Shown here: positions 43,106-52,121 of the stretch, piece after piece
Position numbering within the stretch: the first letter of the stretch is position 1
Layout of the letters: each line of letters starts with the position of its first letter
Origin: Jidongwangia harbinensis
Lineage (GTDB): Bacteria > Actinomycetota > Actinomycetes > Mycobacteriales > Micromonosporaceae
DNA length: 64,000 nt
Direction of reading: 5' to 3'
Assembly (NCBI RefSeq): GCF_020216025.1
Contig: NZ_JAIWNC010000025.1
Location: 62,001 to 126,000, forward strand
Position numbers and translations under genes: made by a program
Notes under the pieces: model-generated
The model's input: the letters and a program-made list of their open reading frames with translations, nothing else
The model's database searches: none
Told to the model about the DNA's origin: nothing

Positions 43106-44025
43106 CGTGCGGCCGGCAGCGTCACGGGCAGCAGCGCCCACGGACCGCGCAGCACCGCGGTGGTGGCCCGCTCGATCTGGCCGGCCGGGCGCTCGCCCGC
43201 GGCGGCGACGACCTCCGCGCCCGGGTCGCCCGCGGGCGGCTCGTCGCAGACGATCATGGTGTACTGGGAGTCGGCCCAGGCGTCCGCGAACACGTCCAGC
43301 GGCACCTCCTCGAGGTTGCCGTCGGGGCTGCCCGGGTCGGACAGGATGGCCACGCCGCGCTCGGTGTCGATGCCGGTGAGGACGACCGCGTGGTCGTACC
43401 TGTCGTCCTCGACGGCCTCGCCGGTCCAGACCTCGCCGCTGTCGATGAAGAGCAGGATGCCCCGGCCCTCGTCGAGGTACTGCACCAGGTCGGCGGGCGT
43501 GCCCACCTGCACGCTCGCCGGTACGCCGGCCGACTCCAGCAGGGCCAGCGTGTTCTCCGGCGTCATCCCCGGCACCCCGTCCATGCCGACGCTGAACAGT
43601 CCCTGCTCGCTGGCGAGCCGGACGAACGCCGACTCGTCCGGGAAGTGCACGCCGCTGTACTCACTGACGATCTGGGCCACGCTGGCCGGCGCGCAGAAGC
43701 CGTTGAGCGCCTGCTGGAACCAGTGCTCGGCGTCGCCGACCGGGTCACCGACGAGGCCGCCGCCGGGAGCCGGGGTCTCCGCGGTCGGTTCCGCCGCGCC
43801 GAGCTCGTCCAGCGCGTCGGACGCACCGGGCAGCAGTTCGTCGAGCCGGGCCCGGTCCAGCACCGCCTCCTGGTCGGCCAGCTGGTCGCCGTCGACGTCG
43901 AGCTGCACGTGGTACGTGTCGTCGGGCAGCAGCTCGACCTGGACGTCGTCCACGCCGTCGTGGTCGAGGTCGGCGGCCACCGCCGGGCCGCCCGCGGTGC
44001 TGTCGGTGGGGTCGATGTCGCTCAT
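43102..44025 (-). CDS. Cytosolic C39-like (papain-fold) cysteine peptidase with DxDxDG N-terminus
   Basis: A 307-residue protein with no signal peptide. The N-terminus carries calcium-loop-like segments (DLDHDGVDD, DVDGDQLAD) like those of the 40064-40537 protein. The peptidase domain has Cys111 in NGFCAPASVAQIVSEYSG, His212 in YDHAVVLTGID and Asp230 in AILSDPG, the expected triad order of C39-type papain-fold enzymes. Its tail, about 60 residues, ends in a hydrophobic VLRGPWALLPVTLP. GAGGAGAG-like purines precede the ATG. Coupled to the GrpE-like gene. Its substrate may be a member of this locus; proteolysis is inferred from the triad. Confidence 0.82.
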   Translation of the reverse strand: MSDIDPTDSTAGGPAVAADLDHDGVDDVQVELLPDDTYHVQLDVDGDQLADQEAVLDRARLDELLPGASDALDELGAAEPTAETPAPGGGLVGDPVGDAEHWFQQALNGFCAPASVAQIVSEYSGVHFPDESAFVRLASEQGLFSVGMDGVPGMTPENTLALLESAGVPASVQVGTPADLVQYLDEGRGILLFIDSGEVWTGEAVEDDRYDHAVVLTGIDTERGVAILSDPGSPDGNLEEVPLDVFADAWADSQYTMIVCDEPPAGDPGAEVVAAAGERPAGQIERATTAVLRGPWALLPVTLPAAR

Positions 44026-44048
44026 GCCGCTCTCCTCGCGTCCCGCGG

Positions 44049-45929
44049 TCAGGGTGTCGCGGGCTTGGAGGCGGCGGCGAGATCGGATGTTCCCGGGACC
44101 CGCAGAATTCCGTCCAGCGCCTCCTGTGCGGCGGCGACCGCGGCGAGGTGCCGGTCCAGGGCCTCGATCCGCCGGCGGCGCTCGCTGTCGTCGGCCACGG
44201 CGGCCCGGTCCGCCTCGCGCAGGGCCGCGTCCACCCCGGCGATCGCGTCCGCCAGGAACCGCCGGATGCCGAGGACGAGGTCCGGCTTGGCCTCGCGCAG
44301 CGCGGTGTCGGCCGCGGCGACCAGGTCGGCCTGCATGGCGTTCACCGTCTCGGCCAGCCAGGTGCGCATCTGGGTACGCCCGGCCCGCACGGCCCGGTAC
44401 GCGACGTTGACGGCGAGCCAGGCGCCGCCGACCACGACCGGGTTGAGCAGCGCCAGCCCGGCCACCGCCGCGATGGGCAGTTGGGCGGCCATGCCGGCAC
44501 CGAAGAAGGCGGTGGCCGCGAGCGAGGGATCGAGCAGGCCGGTGAGCGTACGGGTGTGCTCGCGCGGGCGTGGCCTGGTGTCGACCAGCTCGCGGCCCAC
44601 GTCGGCCGGGACGGCCTCGGCGGTCAGCCCGTACGAGTCGGCGACCAGCGTGCGCAGGCGCCGGTCGAAGCCGCCCGCCACCTCCGCCACGACGGCCTGC
44701 AGCTCGCTGCAGATCTGCGCCATCGTCTCCTTGGCGACGGCCGGCACCAGCAGCCGCCGCTCCGAGTCGAAGCGCCGCTCCCAGCGGTGACGCAGGTCGG
44801 TCAGCCGGCCGGTCACGTCGTCGACCACGCCCCGGCGCAGGCCGCCGAGGTCGCGTTCCAGGTCGAGGGTCCAGCGCTGCTGCCGGTCCCGCAGCTCGGC
44901 GAGCCGCTCGCGTTCGGCGGCCAGCTCGGCCCGGTCCGCGGCGTCCCCGGCGGCCGCCGACCGCCGCACCCGCAGCTGCACCGCCACCTGGTCGAGTCCG
45001 GTGCGGGCGATGCGGGCCGCGTTGGCGACGACCAGCCGGTCGCGGTCGGCGGCGTGGGCGTTGAGCACGTCCGCGAGCCGGTGCACCCCGCTCGCGGTGG
45101 TCATCGCCCGGCGCAGCTCGCCGTCCGGCAACCGGGCCGCCTCCGCCGCGAGGGTGCTGGACACCGGCACGACCTCGGCACCGGCGAACCGGGGAGCGTG
45201 CCGCCGCAGCAGTTCCCGGTTCTCGGCCAGCACCTCGCGCCAGCCGGCCGGGTACATGTCGATCTTCGTCATGGCGAACACCACGGTTTCCGTGGTGGCC
45301 GCGGCCCGGGCCAGGAAGGCGAGTTCCGGCGCGGTGAGCGGCTGCCCGGCGTCGCTGACGAACAGCAGCACGCTCGCCTTGGCGGCGACCCCGGCGGCCA
45401 GGGTGGCGTGGCCGCCGTCGAGCCCGCCGACCCCCGGGGTGTCGATGAGCGACAACTCGGGCAGCAGTGACGCGGCGACCGCCACCTCCGCGCCGACGAC
45501 GATCGGCGCGTCCGGGTCCGCCCGGCTCGCCCCGCCCACCGTCACCCAGCCGGCCACGTCACCCGCGGCCACCGCCATCGGGGTGCCGTCGGCGGCGAAC
45601 ACCCGGGCCGAGCCGGCCGGCCGGCGGGCGGACGCCGGGACGATGCGGATGAACGCCGCGGTGGTGACGTCCACGCCGACCGGCGACCGCCCCGGTTCCC
45701 CGGCGAGCGCATTGACCAGCGAGCTCTTGCCCCGCTTCACCTCGCCGACGACCACCACGGCCGGGCGCCGGCGTCCGGGCGATCGGAGCCGGGCCAGCAC
45801 CAGGTCGGCCGCCGGACGGGCGTCGTGCGCGGTGAGCAGCCGCACGGCCCCGAAGACCGCCTGCGCCTGCCGGGCGTCGAGCCGGGGCGCCGCCGCCCGG
45901 TCCGGGCCGGTCGGGTTGTCGTCGGTCAC
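44049..45929 (-). CDS. Dynamin-like GTPase B (IniA-like), membrane-inserting
   Basis: A 626-residue protein. G1 is GEVKRGKSS (62-70), G3 DTPG in LSLIDTPGVGG and G4 TKID in FAMTKIDMYPAGW. Long charged helices (AELAAERERLAELRDRQQRW) form the stalk. Two adjacent hydrophobic segments at about 475-515 (SLAATAFFGAGMAAQLPIAAV and LALLNPVVVGGAWLAVNVAY) fit a membrane paddle, as in bacterial dynamin-like proteins and IniA. The GTG has GGAGGAGG about 8 nt upstream and overlaps the stop of micro-ORF B. First large gene of the eight-gene unit. Confidence 0.88.
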   Translation of the reverse strand: MTDDNPTGPDRAAAPRLDARQAQAVFGAVRLLTAHDARPAADLVLARLRSPGRRRPAVVVVGEVKRGKSSLVNALAGEPGRSPVGVDVTTAAFIRIVPASARRPAGSARVFAADGTPMAVAAGDVAGWVTVGGASRADPDAPIVVGAEVAVAASLLPELSLIDTPGVGGLDGGHATLAAGVAAKASVLLFVSDAGQPLTAPELAFLARAAATTETVVFAMTKIDMYPAGWREVLAENRELLRRHAPRFAGAEVVPVSSTLAAEAARLPDGELRRAMTTASGVHRLADVLNAHAADRDRLVVANAARIARTGLDQVAVQLRVRRSAAAGDAADRAELAAERERLAELRDRQQRWTLDLERDLGGLRRGVVDDVTGRLTDLRHRWERRFDSERRLLVPAVAKETMAQICSELQAVVAEVAGGFDRRLRTLVADSYGLTAEAVPADVGRELVDTRPRPREHTRTLTGLLDPSLAATAFFGAGMAAQLPIAAVAGLALLNPVVVGGAWLAVNVAYRAVRAGRTQMRTWLAETVNAMQADLVAAADTALREAKPDLVLGIRRFLADAIAGVDAALREADRAAVADDSERRRRIEALDRHLAAVAAAQEALDGILRVPGTSDLAAASKPATP

Positions 45930-46015
45930 GGTCGTTGCCTCCTCCAGCCGGGCCGGGTGCGCCCGCGCACGGGTTCGATGCGGGAGAAGGCAGGAATGTT
46001 CCGGCTCGGGAGCAC
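45926..46015 (-). CDS. Micro-ORF B, 29-residue basic peptide with NIPAFSRIE motif
   Basis: A 30-codon frame from GTG 46015: VLPSR, then NIPAFSRIEPV and an Arg-rich end (RPGWRRQRP). Its TGA overlaps the GTG of dynamin B (GTGA, 45926-45929). The core matches micro-ORF A at N-I-P, R-I-E and the conservative S/A and Y/F positions, and both tails are basic. It would be the first gene of the operon. No ribosome binding site is obvious, so the start is uncertain. Confidence 0.55.
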   Translation of the reverse strand: MLPSRNIPAFSRIEPVRGRTRPGWRRQRP

Positions 46016-46098
46016 ATCGGGCCGTCCCGCCGCGCCGGGGCGGTCCGGCGGCCGTGGGAGCGCTACCGTCCCCTCATGATCTCGATCGGAGTGGGCAG
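46016..46098. promoter_or_regulatory. Divergent promoter region between the dynamin/Hsp70 unit and the FtsX-like permeases
   Basis: 83 bp of GC-rich DNA. A -10-like TACCGT (plus strand, 46064-46069) and the GGAG at 46088 before the permease ATG are visible. No clear promoter for the minus-strand unit could be read. Confidence 0.4.
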
Positions 46099-49000
46099 AT
46101 GCTGTCGCTGATCCTCCGCGCTGTCCGCACCCGTACCGCGCAGGTGTTGACCGTCATGGTCCTGGCCGCGCTGGCCGCCGCCGTGGCGGCGGCCGGCCCG
46201 TGGTACGCCACCGCGGCGCCGGAGCGGGCCGCCGCGGCGGTCGCCGCCGCCGCGCCCGCCGCCCAGCGCCTGGTGTCGGTGCGGCAGATCGTGAACACCG
46301 ACGGTAGTCCGCAGGCCTCCCTCGACACGTTCGCCGACGAGGTACGCGGCCTGCTGCCGGTCCCCGACGCCACGCCGGTCCTCGGCATGACGGAGACCAT
46401 GACCGCGGCCCTCGGCACCGGCGACGACCCGGACCTGGCGCTCGGCTTCCGGGCCGATTTCTGTGCGCACGTGCGGCTGACCGGTACCTGTCCGGCCGCC
46501 GACGGCGAGGTGGCGATGAGCCAGAACGCCGCGCAGCAGCTCGGCCTGGACGTCGGCGACCGGATCGTGCTGCGGGCCGGGCCGGCCGGGCCGCCGTTGC
46601 CGCTCCGCATCGTCGCCCGCTACCAGCTCGCCGACCCGGGTGGCGCCTACTGGAGCAACCCGTTGTTCCGGACCGGCGACGACCTGGACCCGTTGTTCAC
46701 CCCGATCGAGACCTTCACGGATCGCCAGCTGTGGGGACCGACGGTGACGTACGACGCCGACGTGCCGGAGGCGCTGCTGCGCGGCGCCCGCGGCGAGCAG
46801 CTGATGCCGCAGCTGCGGACGGCAGCCGCCCGGCTGGGTGCCCGGCAGATGAATCTGGTGAACCCGACGGGTCCGCTGCTCGAGACGATCCGCGGCGACC
46901 GTGCCACGATCCGGCTCGGCGTGCTCGTCGCGCTCGTCCAGGTGCTGCTGCTGGCCTGGTTCGCGATCGGGCTGGCCGGCCGGTACACCGTCCGGGACCG
47001 GCGCGGGGACGCCGCGCTGCTGAAGCTGCGGGGCAGCTCCCGCGGCGGGGTGCTGGCGCTGACCGTGGGCCAGCACCTGGTCCCGCTGGCCGCCGGCGTG
47101 CTGCTGGGGGCGCCGGCCGGATGGCTGGCCGCCCGGGCGGCGGCCGGCCCGGTGGCGGTGCCGGAGGACCGCCGGCTGGCGTTCGCCCTGTCCGCCGCCG
47201 CCGCGCTGGCGGTGCTGGCCGGCGCGCTGGTGGTGCTGACCGCGGTGGAGGCCGTGGTGTTGCGGCAGCCGGTCGCCACGCTGCTGCGCCGGGTGCCACC
47301 ACGGCGGCGGGACTGGCGGGCCGACGTGGTGGATCTGGCGTTGCTCGCGGTCGCGGTGGCCGCCGTGTACCAGGCCCGCTCGGGCGGGCCGGACAGCGGT
47401 CTGGCGCTCGTCGCGCCGGCGCTGGTGGCCCTCGCCGTCGCGCTGCTGCTGGCCCGGCTGCTGGGCCGGCTCGCGGACCGGATGGGCAGCGTCGCGCTGC
47501 GTACCGGCCGGCTGCGGTCCGGCTTCGCCGCGGTGCAGGTGTCCCGGCAGCCCGGCACCGACCGGGTGCTGGCGCTGGTCGTGGTGGCCGTGGCGGTGTT
47601 CGCCACCGCGGCCGGGGGCTGGTCCGCGACCCGGACCTCGGCCCACGACCGCGGCGTCGTGGAGCTGGGCGCCGCGCGGGTACTCACCGTCGACGCCGAC
47701 AACCGCACCGCGCTGCTGTCCGCGGTGCGCCGGGCCGACCCCGGCGGCCGGTACGCGATGGCGGCCGTGGTCGACACGGCCGTGACGCCGCCGGTGCTGG
47801 CGGTGGACAGCGCCCGGCTGGCCGCGGTGGCCGGCTGGCGCCCGGAGTACGGACCGGTCGGCGCGCTCGCCGCCGCCACGGCCGTCCCCCCGTCCGCGGC
47901 CCTGCCGCTGATCACCGGCGCCGGCCTGGAGATGACCGCCGACAACCGGGGCCGGCAACCGGTGGCCGTCACCGTGGTGCTGCAGCACGAGACCAGCGGG
48001 GCGGTGGTGCCGGTGACCCTCGGCCCGATCCGGCCCGGCCGGCACACCGTCTCGGCGCCGGTGCGCGGATGCACGCAGGCGCCCGGGTGCCGGCTGGTGC
48101 GCTGGGAACTGGTCCGCCCACCCGGTGCCGACGGCCGGACCGGCCCACCGCGGGCGGGGGCCCGGGTCGTGCTGCGGGGCCTGACCCAGCAGGACCCTGC
48201 GGGCACCGTGGTGGACGCCGCCGGGCTCGGCGACATCGGCCGCTGGCGCGCCGACTCGATCGGGACGGCGGCGAACGTGGTGACCCGCAACGGCACGCTG
48301 ACCATGGCCGTGGCGCCCACCACCAACCAGTCCGGGACGCCCGGTTACCGGGTGCACACGGTGGACGCGGTGCTGCCGCTGCCGCTCGTCCTGGCCGGGC
48401 CGCCGCCGGACGACTGGCGGTTCGGCGACGCGTCCCTGCCCGCGCTGGCCACCGCGCCGGCGCGGGTGATCGGCACTCCGCGGGTGCTGCCGGTGCTCGG
48501 CGAGCAGGGCGTCCTGGTGGACCTGGACGCGGTTCGCCGGGTAGGCGGCGACGCCACGCTGGGCGGCACGGACCAGGTGTGGCTCTCCGCCGACGCCCCA
48601 CGGGCCGTGGTGAAGGCGCTGACCGCCGCCGGGCTGGCCGTGGTGACCGACGAGTCCGTGGGCACCCGGACCGACCGCCTGGCCGAGCAGGGACCGGCGG
48701 TGTCGGCGTGGTTCGCGCTGCTCAGCGGCGGCGTCGCGCTGCTGCTGGCGGCCGCGGTGGTCGCGGTCGCGGCGGCCGTGGACCGGGGCGGCCAGGTCGA
48801 GCAGTTCCGCGTCCTGCGGCTGCAGGGCCTGCCCGGGCGCGTCGCGGTCACCGCCGCCTTCGCCGGCCTCGGCGGGCTGCTCGCCGCCGGGCTGGCCGGC
48901 GGGCTGCTCGCCGCGTTCGTCGCGCGGGACCTCGGCGTGGCACCGCCGGTGTTCACCGACGGCTGGCGGGTGATCGAGCCGGCCGGGGCGCTCACCGCTG

Positions 49001-49104
49001 CCGCGCTCGCCGGAGCCGGCCTGGTCGCGCTGGTGCTGCTGGCCGCCACCTGGGCGTTGTCCGTGCTGCCGCTGGTCCGCCGGCTCCGGGGAGGCCGTTC
49101 ATGA
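46099..49104 (+). CDS. Large FtsX-like ABC permease, first of a pair
   Basis: A 1001-residue membrane protein. An N-terminal helix (VLTVMVLAALAAAVAAAGPWYA) is followed by a large outside domain with a cysteine pair (FCAHVRLTGTCP). A cluster of FtsX-type helices at about 270-460 (LAGRYTVRDRRGDAALLKLRGSS between them) precedes a second outside domain with GCTQAPGC, then a second FtsX set at about 870-1000 with QFRVLRLQGLPGRVAV. This duplicated MacB/LolC-like plan is that of ABC exporters or mechanotransmission permeases. No ATPase is encoded nearby. GGAG precedes the ATG. The stop overlaps the next start (ATGA). Confidence 0.85.
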   Translation: MLSLILRAVRTRTAQVLTVMVLAALAAAVAAAGPWYATAAPERAAAAVAAAAPAAQRLVSVRQIVNTDGSPQASLDTFADEVRGLLPVPDATPVLGMTETMTAALGTGDDPDLALGFRADFCAHVRLTGTCPAADGEVAMSQNAAQQLGLDVGDRIVLRAGPAGPPLPLRIVARYQLADPGGAYWSNPLFRTGDDLDPLFTPIETFTDRQLWGPTVTYDADVPEALLRGARGEQLMPQLRTAAARLGARQMNLVNPTGPLLETIRGDRATIRLGVLVALVQVLLLAWFAIGLAGRYTVRDRRGDAALLKLRGSSRGGVLALTVGQHLVPLAAGVLLGAPAGWLAARAAAGPVAVPEDRRLAFALSAAAALAVLAGALVVLTAVEAVVLRQPVATLLRRVPPRRRDWRADVVDLALLAVAVAAVYQARSGGPDSGLALVAPALVALAVALLLARLLGRLADRMGSVALRTGRLRSGFAAVQVSRQPGTDRVLALVVVAVAVFATAAGGWSATRTSAHDRGVVELGAARVLTVDADNRTALLSAVRRADPGGRYAMAAVVDTAVTPPVLAVDSARLAAVAGWRPEYGPVGALAAATAVPPSAALPLITGAGLEMTADNRGRQPVAVTVVLQHETSGAVVPVTLGPIRPGRHTVSAPVRGCTQAPGCRLVRWELVRPPGADGRTGPPRAGARVVLRGLTQQDPAGTVVDAAGLGDIGRWRADSIGTAANVVTRNGTLTMAVAPTTNQSGTPGYRVHTVDAVLPLPLVLAGPPPDDWRFGDASLPALATAPARVIGTPRVLPVLGEQGVLVDLDAVRRVGGDATLGGTDQVWLSADAPRAVVKALTAAGLAVVTDESVGTRTDRLAEQGPAVSAWFALLSGGVALLLAAAVVAVAAAVDRGGQVEQFRVLRLQGLPGRVAVTAAFAGLGGLLAAGLAGGLLAAFVARDLGVAPPVFTDGWRVIEPAGALTAAALAGAGLVALVLLAATWALSVLPLVRRLRGGRS

Positions 49105-52100
49105 TCGCTCTGGTGCTCGCCATGGTGCGGACCCGCCGCGGGCAGGCCGTCACGCTGGGACTGCTGGCCATGTTCGCGGTGGCGGCCGCGGTCTCCGCGC
49201 CGGCGTACCTGTCGGCCGCGGACGAGGCCGTGTCCGCCGGTCAGCTCGCCACCGCCGGGCCGGAGGAACGGGCGTTCCTCGTGCGCGGCATCGAGGACGG
49301 CCGCTCCGGGCCGTCCGACGGCACCACTGCCAGCTTCGCCGACATCGCCGGGGCGCTGATCGACCTACCCGGATTCGCCTACGTGTACGCCGCCGAGTAC
49401 CCGACCCTGGGCATCGAGCCGGACCCGCGTTTCCGGTCCCGGTTCACCTACCGCCAGGACGTGTGCGCGCACCTGGAGATGGTCAGCGGCCGGTGCCTGA
49501 TCGGCGCGGGCGAGGTCGTCGTCGGTACGCAGACCGCGCGGCGGTTACGGCTGGTCGCCGGGCAGCGCATCACCCTGACGTTCGCCCAGTTGAGCACGGA
49601 CCCGGGCAACGCGGTGTACCGGCCGGAAGGCGTGCCGAAGCCGCTCACCGTCGCGGGTGTCTACCGGGTGCCGGACCCGCAGGCGGCGTACTGGGGCGCG
49701 CACGGCTACTTCGCCGGTGACCCCGGTGACCGGCCGGGCGAGCCGGTGTTCGCCACCGCGGCCACGCTGGCGGCGATGGACCACGGCCGCACGGTGGTGT
49801 CGGTCGACGGGGTGGCCGGCCGGGCCGCCCTGCGGGTGGACAACCTGGAGAACCTCCGGGCGGGCCTGACCCGGCTGCGCGACGACGCCGGCATTCTCGG
49901 TCAGGGCATCGGGGTGGAGAGCGGCATCCCGGCCCTGCTCGACCGCATCCAGTCCGGGCGGGCGGCGACCCGCGAGATCGTGCCCGTCGTCGCCGTACCG
50001 CTGGTGTTGCTCGCCTGCCTGACCATTTTCCTGACGGTCGGCTACGGCACCGAGGGCCGCCGGCCGGAACTGGCCGTGGTGGCGTTGCGGGGGACGCACC
50101 GATGGACCCGGTGGTGGCTGGCCACCGGCGAGAGCCTGGTCGCCATCACGGTCGGCGCCGTCGCCGGTTGCCTGGTCGGTCAGCTCCTGGTGAACGCGAT
50201 GACGGCCTGGTGGTTCCCCGGCGGCGACCGGGCCGCCGGCCTGGATTCCCTGCGGTACGCCCCGATCGCCGCCGGTGCCGCCGTGCTCGCCGCGCTGCTG
50301 GCCCAGCGCCGCCAGATGTTCACCCCGGTGGCGGACCTGTTACGCCGATCGTCCGTGCTGGGCGGCGCGGCGCGGGAACTGGCCGCCGAGGGGGTCGTCG
50401 TACTGCTCGCGGTGGTCGCCGGTGCGCAACTGCTGCTCTCCGGCGGGGACCTGACCGGTCTCGGCCGGTTCGCTCCGGCGCTGATCGCGCTCGCGCTGGC
50501 GGCGCTGGCCGCCCGGGCCCTGCTGCCGCTGGTGACCCGGTACGCCGCCCGGGCCCTGCGCCGCGGCCGGCCGGACGTGGCACTGGCGGCGTTCCCGGTC
50601 GCCCGCCGAGCCGGAGCCGGCCGCCTGTTCGCGCTGCTCGTCGGCGCGGTCGCGGTGATCGGCTACGCCGCCTGCGCGGTGGACGTGGCGGCCCAGGGCC
50701 GGGCCGTGCAGGCCACGGTCGGCACCGGCGCCGACCGGGTGCTGTCGGTGGAACCGGTCGGGCGGGCCGAGTTGCTGACCGCGGTGCGCGCGGCCGATCC
50801 CGAGGGCACGTACGCGATGGCCGTGGTCTCGCTGCCGGGCGGGCCCGGCGAGCCGCCCGGCCTGGCGGTGGACAGCGTCCGGTTGGCCCGGGTGGCGAAC
50901 TGGCCGGCCGGCGCACCCGCGGCTCGGACCACCGCACAGGCCCTGCGCGGATCGGTGCCACCGTCGGTGATTCTGCCCGGCCGCGACCTCAGTCTGGACG
51001 TGACCAGCAGCGGGATCCCCGAGAACAAGCAGCTCTGGATCTCCGCCGCGCTGTCGTCGGTCACCGGCCAGGGCGACGCCACGGTAGAGCTCGGCACGCT
51101 GGACAACGGCACCAAGCAGTACCGGCAACGCGTGCCGGCCTGCCGGGACGGTTGCCGCCTCAAGGGCATCAGGCTGAGCGCGGTGGACGGCACGACCGGG
51201 CTGACCGGCCGGCTCACCATCACCGGGATCGGGACGATCAACCCGGTCGCCGCGGCGCTGCCGGCCGAGGCGTTGCGCGACCCGGCCCGCTGGCGGGTCC
51301 CCGACGGCCTCCGGCTGGCCGCCGACCCGCGCGGCCTGCGCGTCGACGTCGACGCGCCGGGCGGGCTGCCCGACGGCGGATGGGTCCGGCCGACGGACGC
51401 GCCGGTCCCGCTGCCGCTGGTCGCGGCGGGCGGGTTCGCCGGCGCGACCGTCACCGGATTCGACGGCGGCCCGGTGCCGGTGACCAGGGTGGCCGGGTTG
51501 CCCGCGGTGCCCCGGGCCGGCACCGACGCGGTACTGGTGGATCTGGAGTACGCGGACCGGCTCGCGGTCAAGCTCGGGCAGACCGCGGAGCCGCAGGTGT
51601 GGCTGTCCGCGGACGCCCCCGCGGACATCCGGGACCGGCTGGCCGCCCGGGGCCTGGTGGTGGCCCGCGACGTGCGCGCCGATCAGGTGCGCCGCCAGCT
51701 CGACCAGCAGGGCCCGGCGCTCGCCCTCGGCTTCTTCGTGCTGGCCGGCGCGCTGGCGGCGGCCCTGGCCGCGGGCGCACTGATCATGGTCGCCGCGGTC
51801 GACCGCGGTCGCCGGGTCACCGACCTGACCGCGTTGCGGGTGCAGGGCCTGAGCCGGCGCGCGGTGGCGCGGGCGACGCTGTGGACGTACCCGGTGCTGG
51901 CGGCCGCGGCCGTGCTCGCCGGGCTGCCGATCACGGCGCTGCTGTGGTGGATCACCGGGTGGACGCTGCCCCTCGCCGGCCTGGACCCGCCGCCGCTGCC
52001 CTTTCCGGGCTGGCCGCGGGTGCCGGTGATGGCCGGGGTGGCCCTGCTGGTGTTCCTGGCGCTGGCGGCGGTCGCGTACGCGGCCGGCCGGCGGATCCGG

Positions 52101-52115
52101 CGGGAGGTCCGGTAA
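49101..52115 (+). CDS. Large FtsX-like ABC permease, second of a pair
   Basis: A 1004-residue paralogue of its neighbour, with the same order: helix, outside domain with VCAHLEMVSGRC, FtsX helices (VGYGTEGRRPELAVVALRGTHR), second outside domain with ACRDGC, final FtsX helices (VTDLTALRVQGLSRRAVARATL). Matching cysteine positions in both proteins suggest that the outside domains pair. The two permeases probably form a heterodimer driven by an ATPase encoded elsewhere. Substrate unknown. Confidence 0.85.
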   Translation: MIALVLAMVRTRRGQAVTLGLLAMFAVAAAVSAPAYLSAADEAVSAGQLATAGPEERAFLVRGIEDGRSGPSDGTTASFADIAGALIDLPGFAYVYAAEYPTLGIEPDPRFRSRFTYRQDVCAHLEMVSGRCLIGAGEVVVGTQTARRLRLVAGQRITLTFAQLSTDPGNAVYRPEGVPKPLTVAGVYRVPDPQAAYWGAHGYFAGDPGDRPGEPVFATAATLAAMDHGRTVVSVDGVAGRAALRVDNLENLRAGLTRLRDDAGILGQGIGVESGIPALLDRIQSGRAATREIVPVVAVPLVLLACLTIFLTVGYGTEGRRPELAVVALRGTHRWTRWWLATGESLVAITVGAVAGCLVGQLLVNAMTAWWFPGGDRAAGLDSLRYAPIAAGAAVLAALLAQRRQMFTPVADLLRRSSVLGGAARELAAEGVVVLLAVVAGAQLLLSGGDLTGLGRFAPALIALALAALAARALLPLVTRYAARALRRGRPDVALAAFPVARRAGAGRLFALLVGAVAVIGYAACAVDVAAQGRAVQATVGTGADRVLSVEPVGRAELLTAVRAADPEGTYAMAVVSLPGGPGEPPGLAVDSVRLARVANWPAGAPAARTTAQALRGSVPPSVILPGRDLSLDVTSSGIPENKQLWISAALSSVTGQGDATVELGTLDNGTKQYRQRVPACRDGCRLKGIRLSAVDGTTGLTGRLTITGIGTINPVAAALPAEALRDPARWRVPDGLRLAADPRGLRVDVDAPGGLPDGGWVRPTDAPVPLPLVAAGGFAGATVTGFDGGPVPVTRVAGLPAVPRAGTDAVLVDLEYADRLAVKLGQTAEPQVWLSADAPADIRDRLAARGLVVARDVRADQVRRQLDQQGPALALGFFVLAGALAAALAAGALIMVAAVDRGRRVTDLTALRVQGLSRRAVARATLWTYPVLAAAAVLAGLPITALLWWITGWTLPLAGLDPPPLPFPGWPRVPVMAGVALLVFLALAAVAYAAGRRIRREVR

Positions 52116-52121
52116 GGACGG

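Noticed and set aside
38595..46015. Calling the dynamin/Hsp70 unit a phage-defence system
   Set aside because: Some bacterial dynamins protect against phage, but no nuclease, toxin or known sensor is present. Envelope stress is equally likely, so no such label was given.
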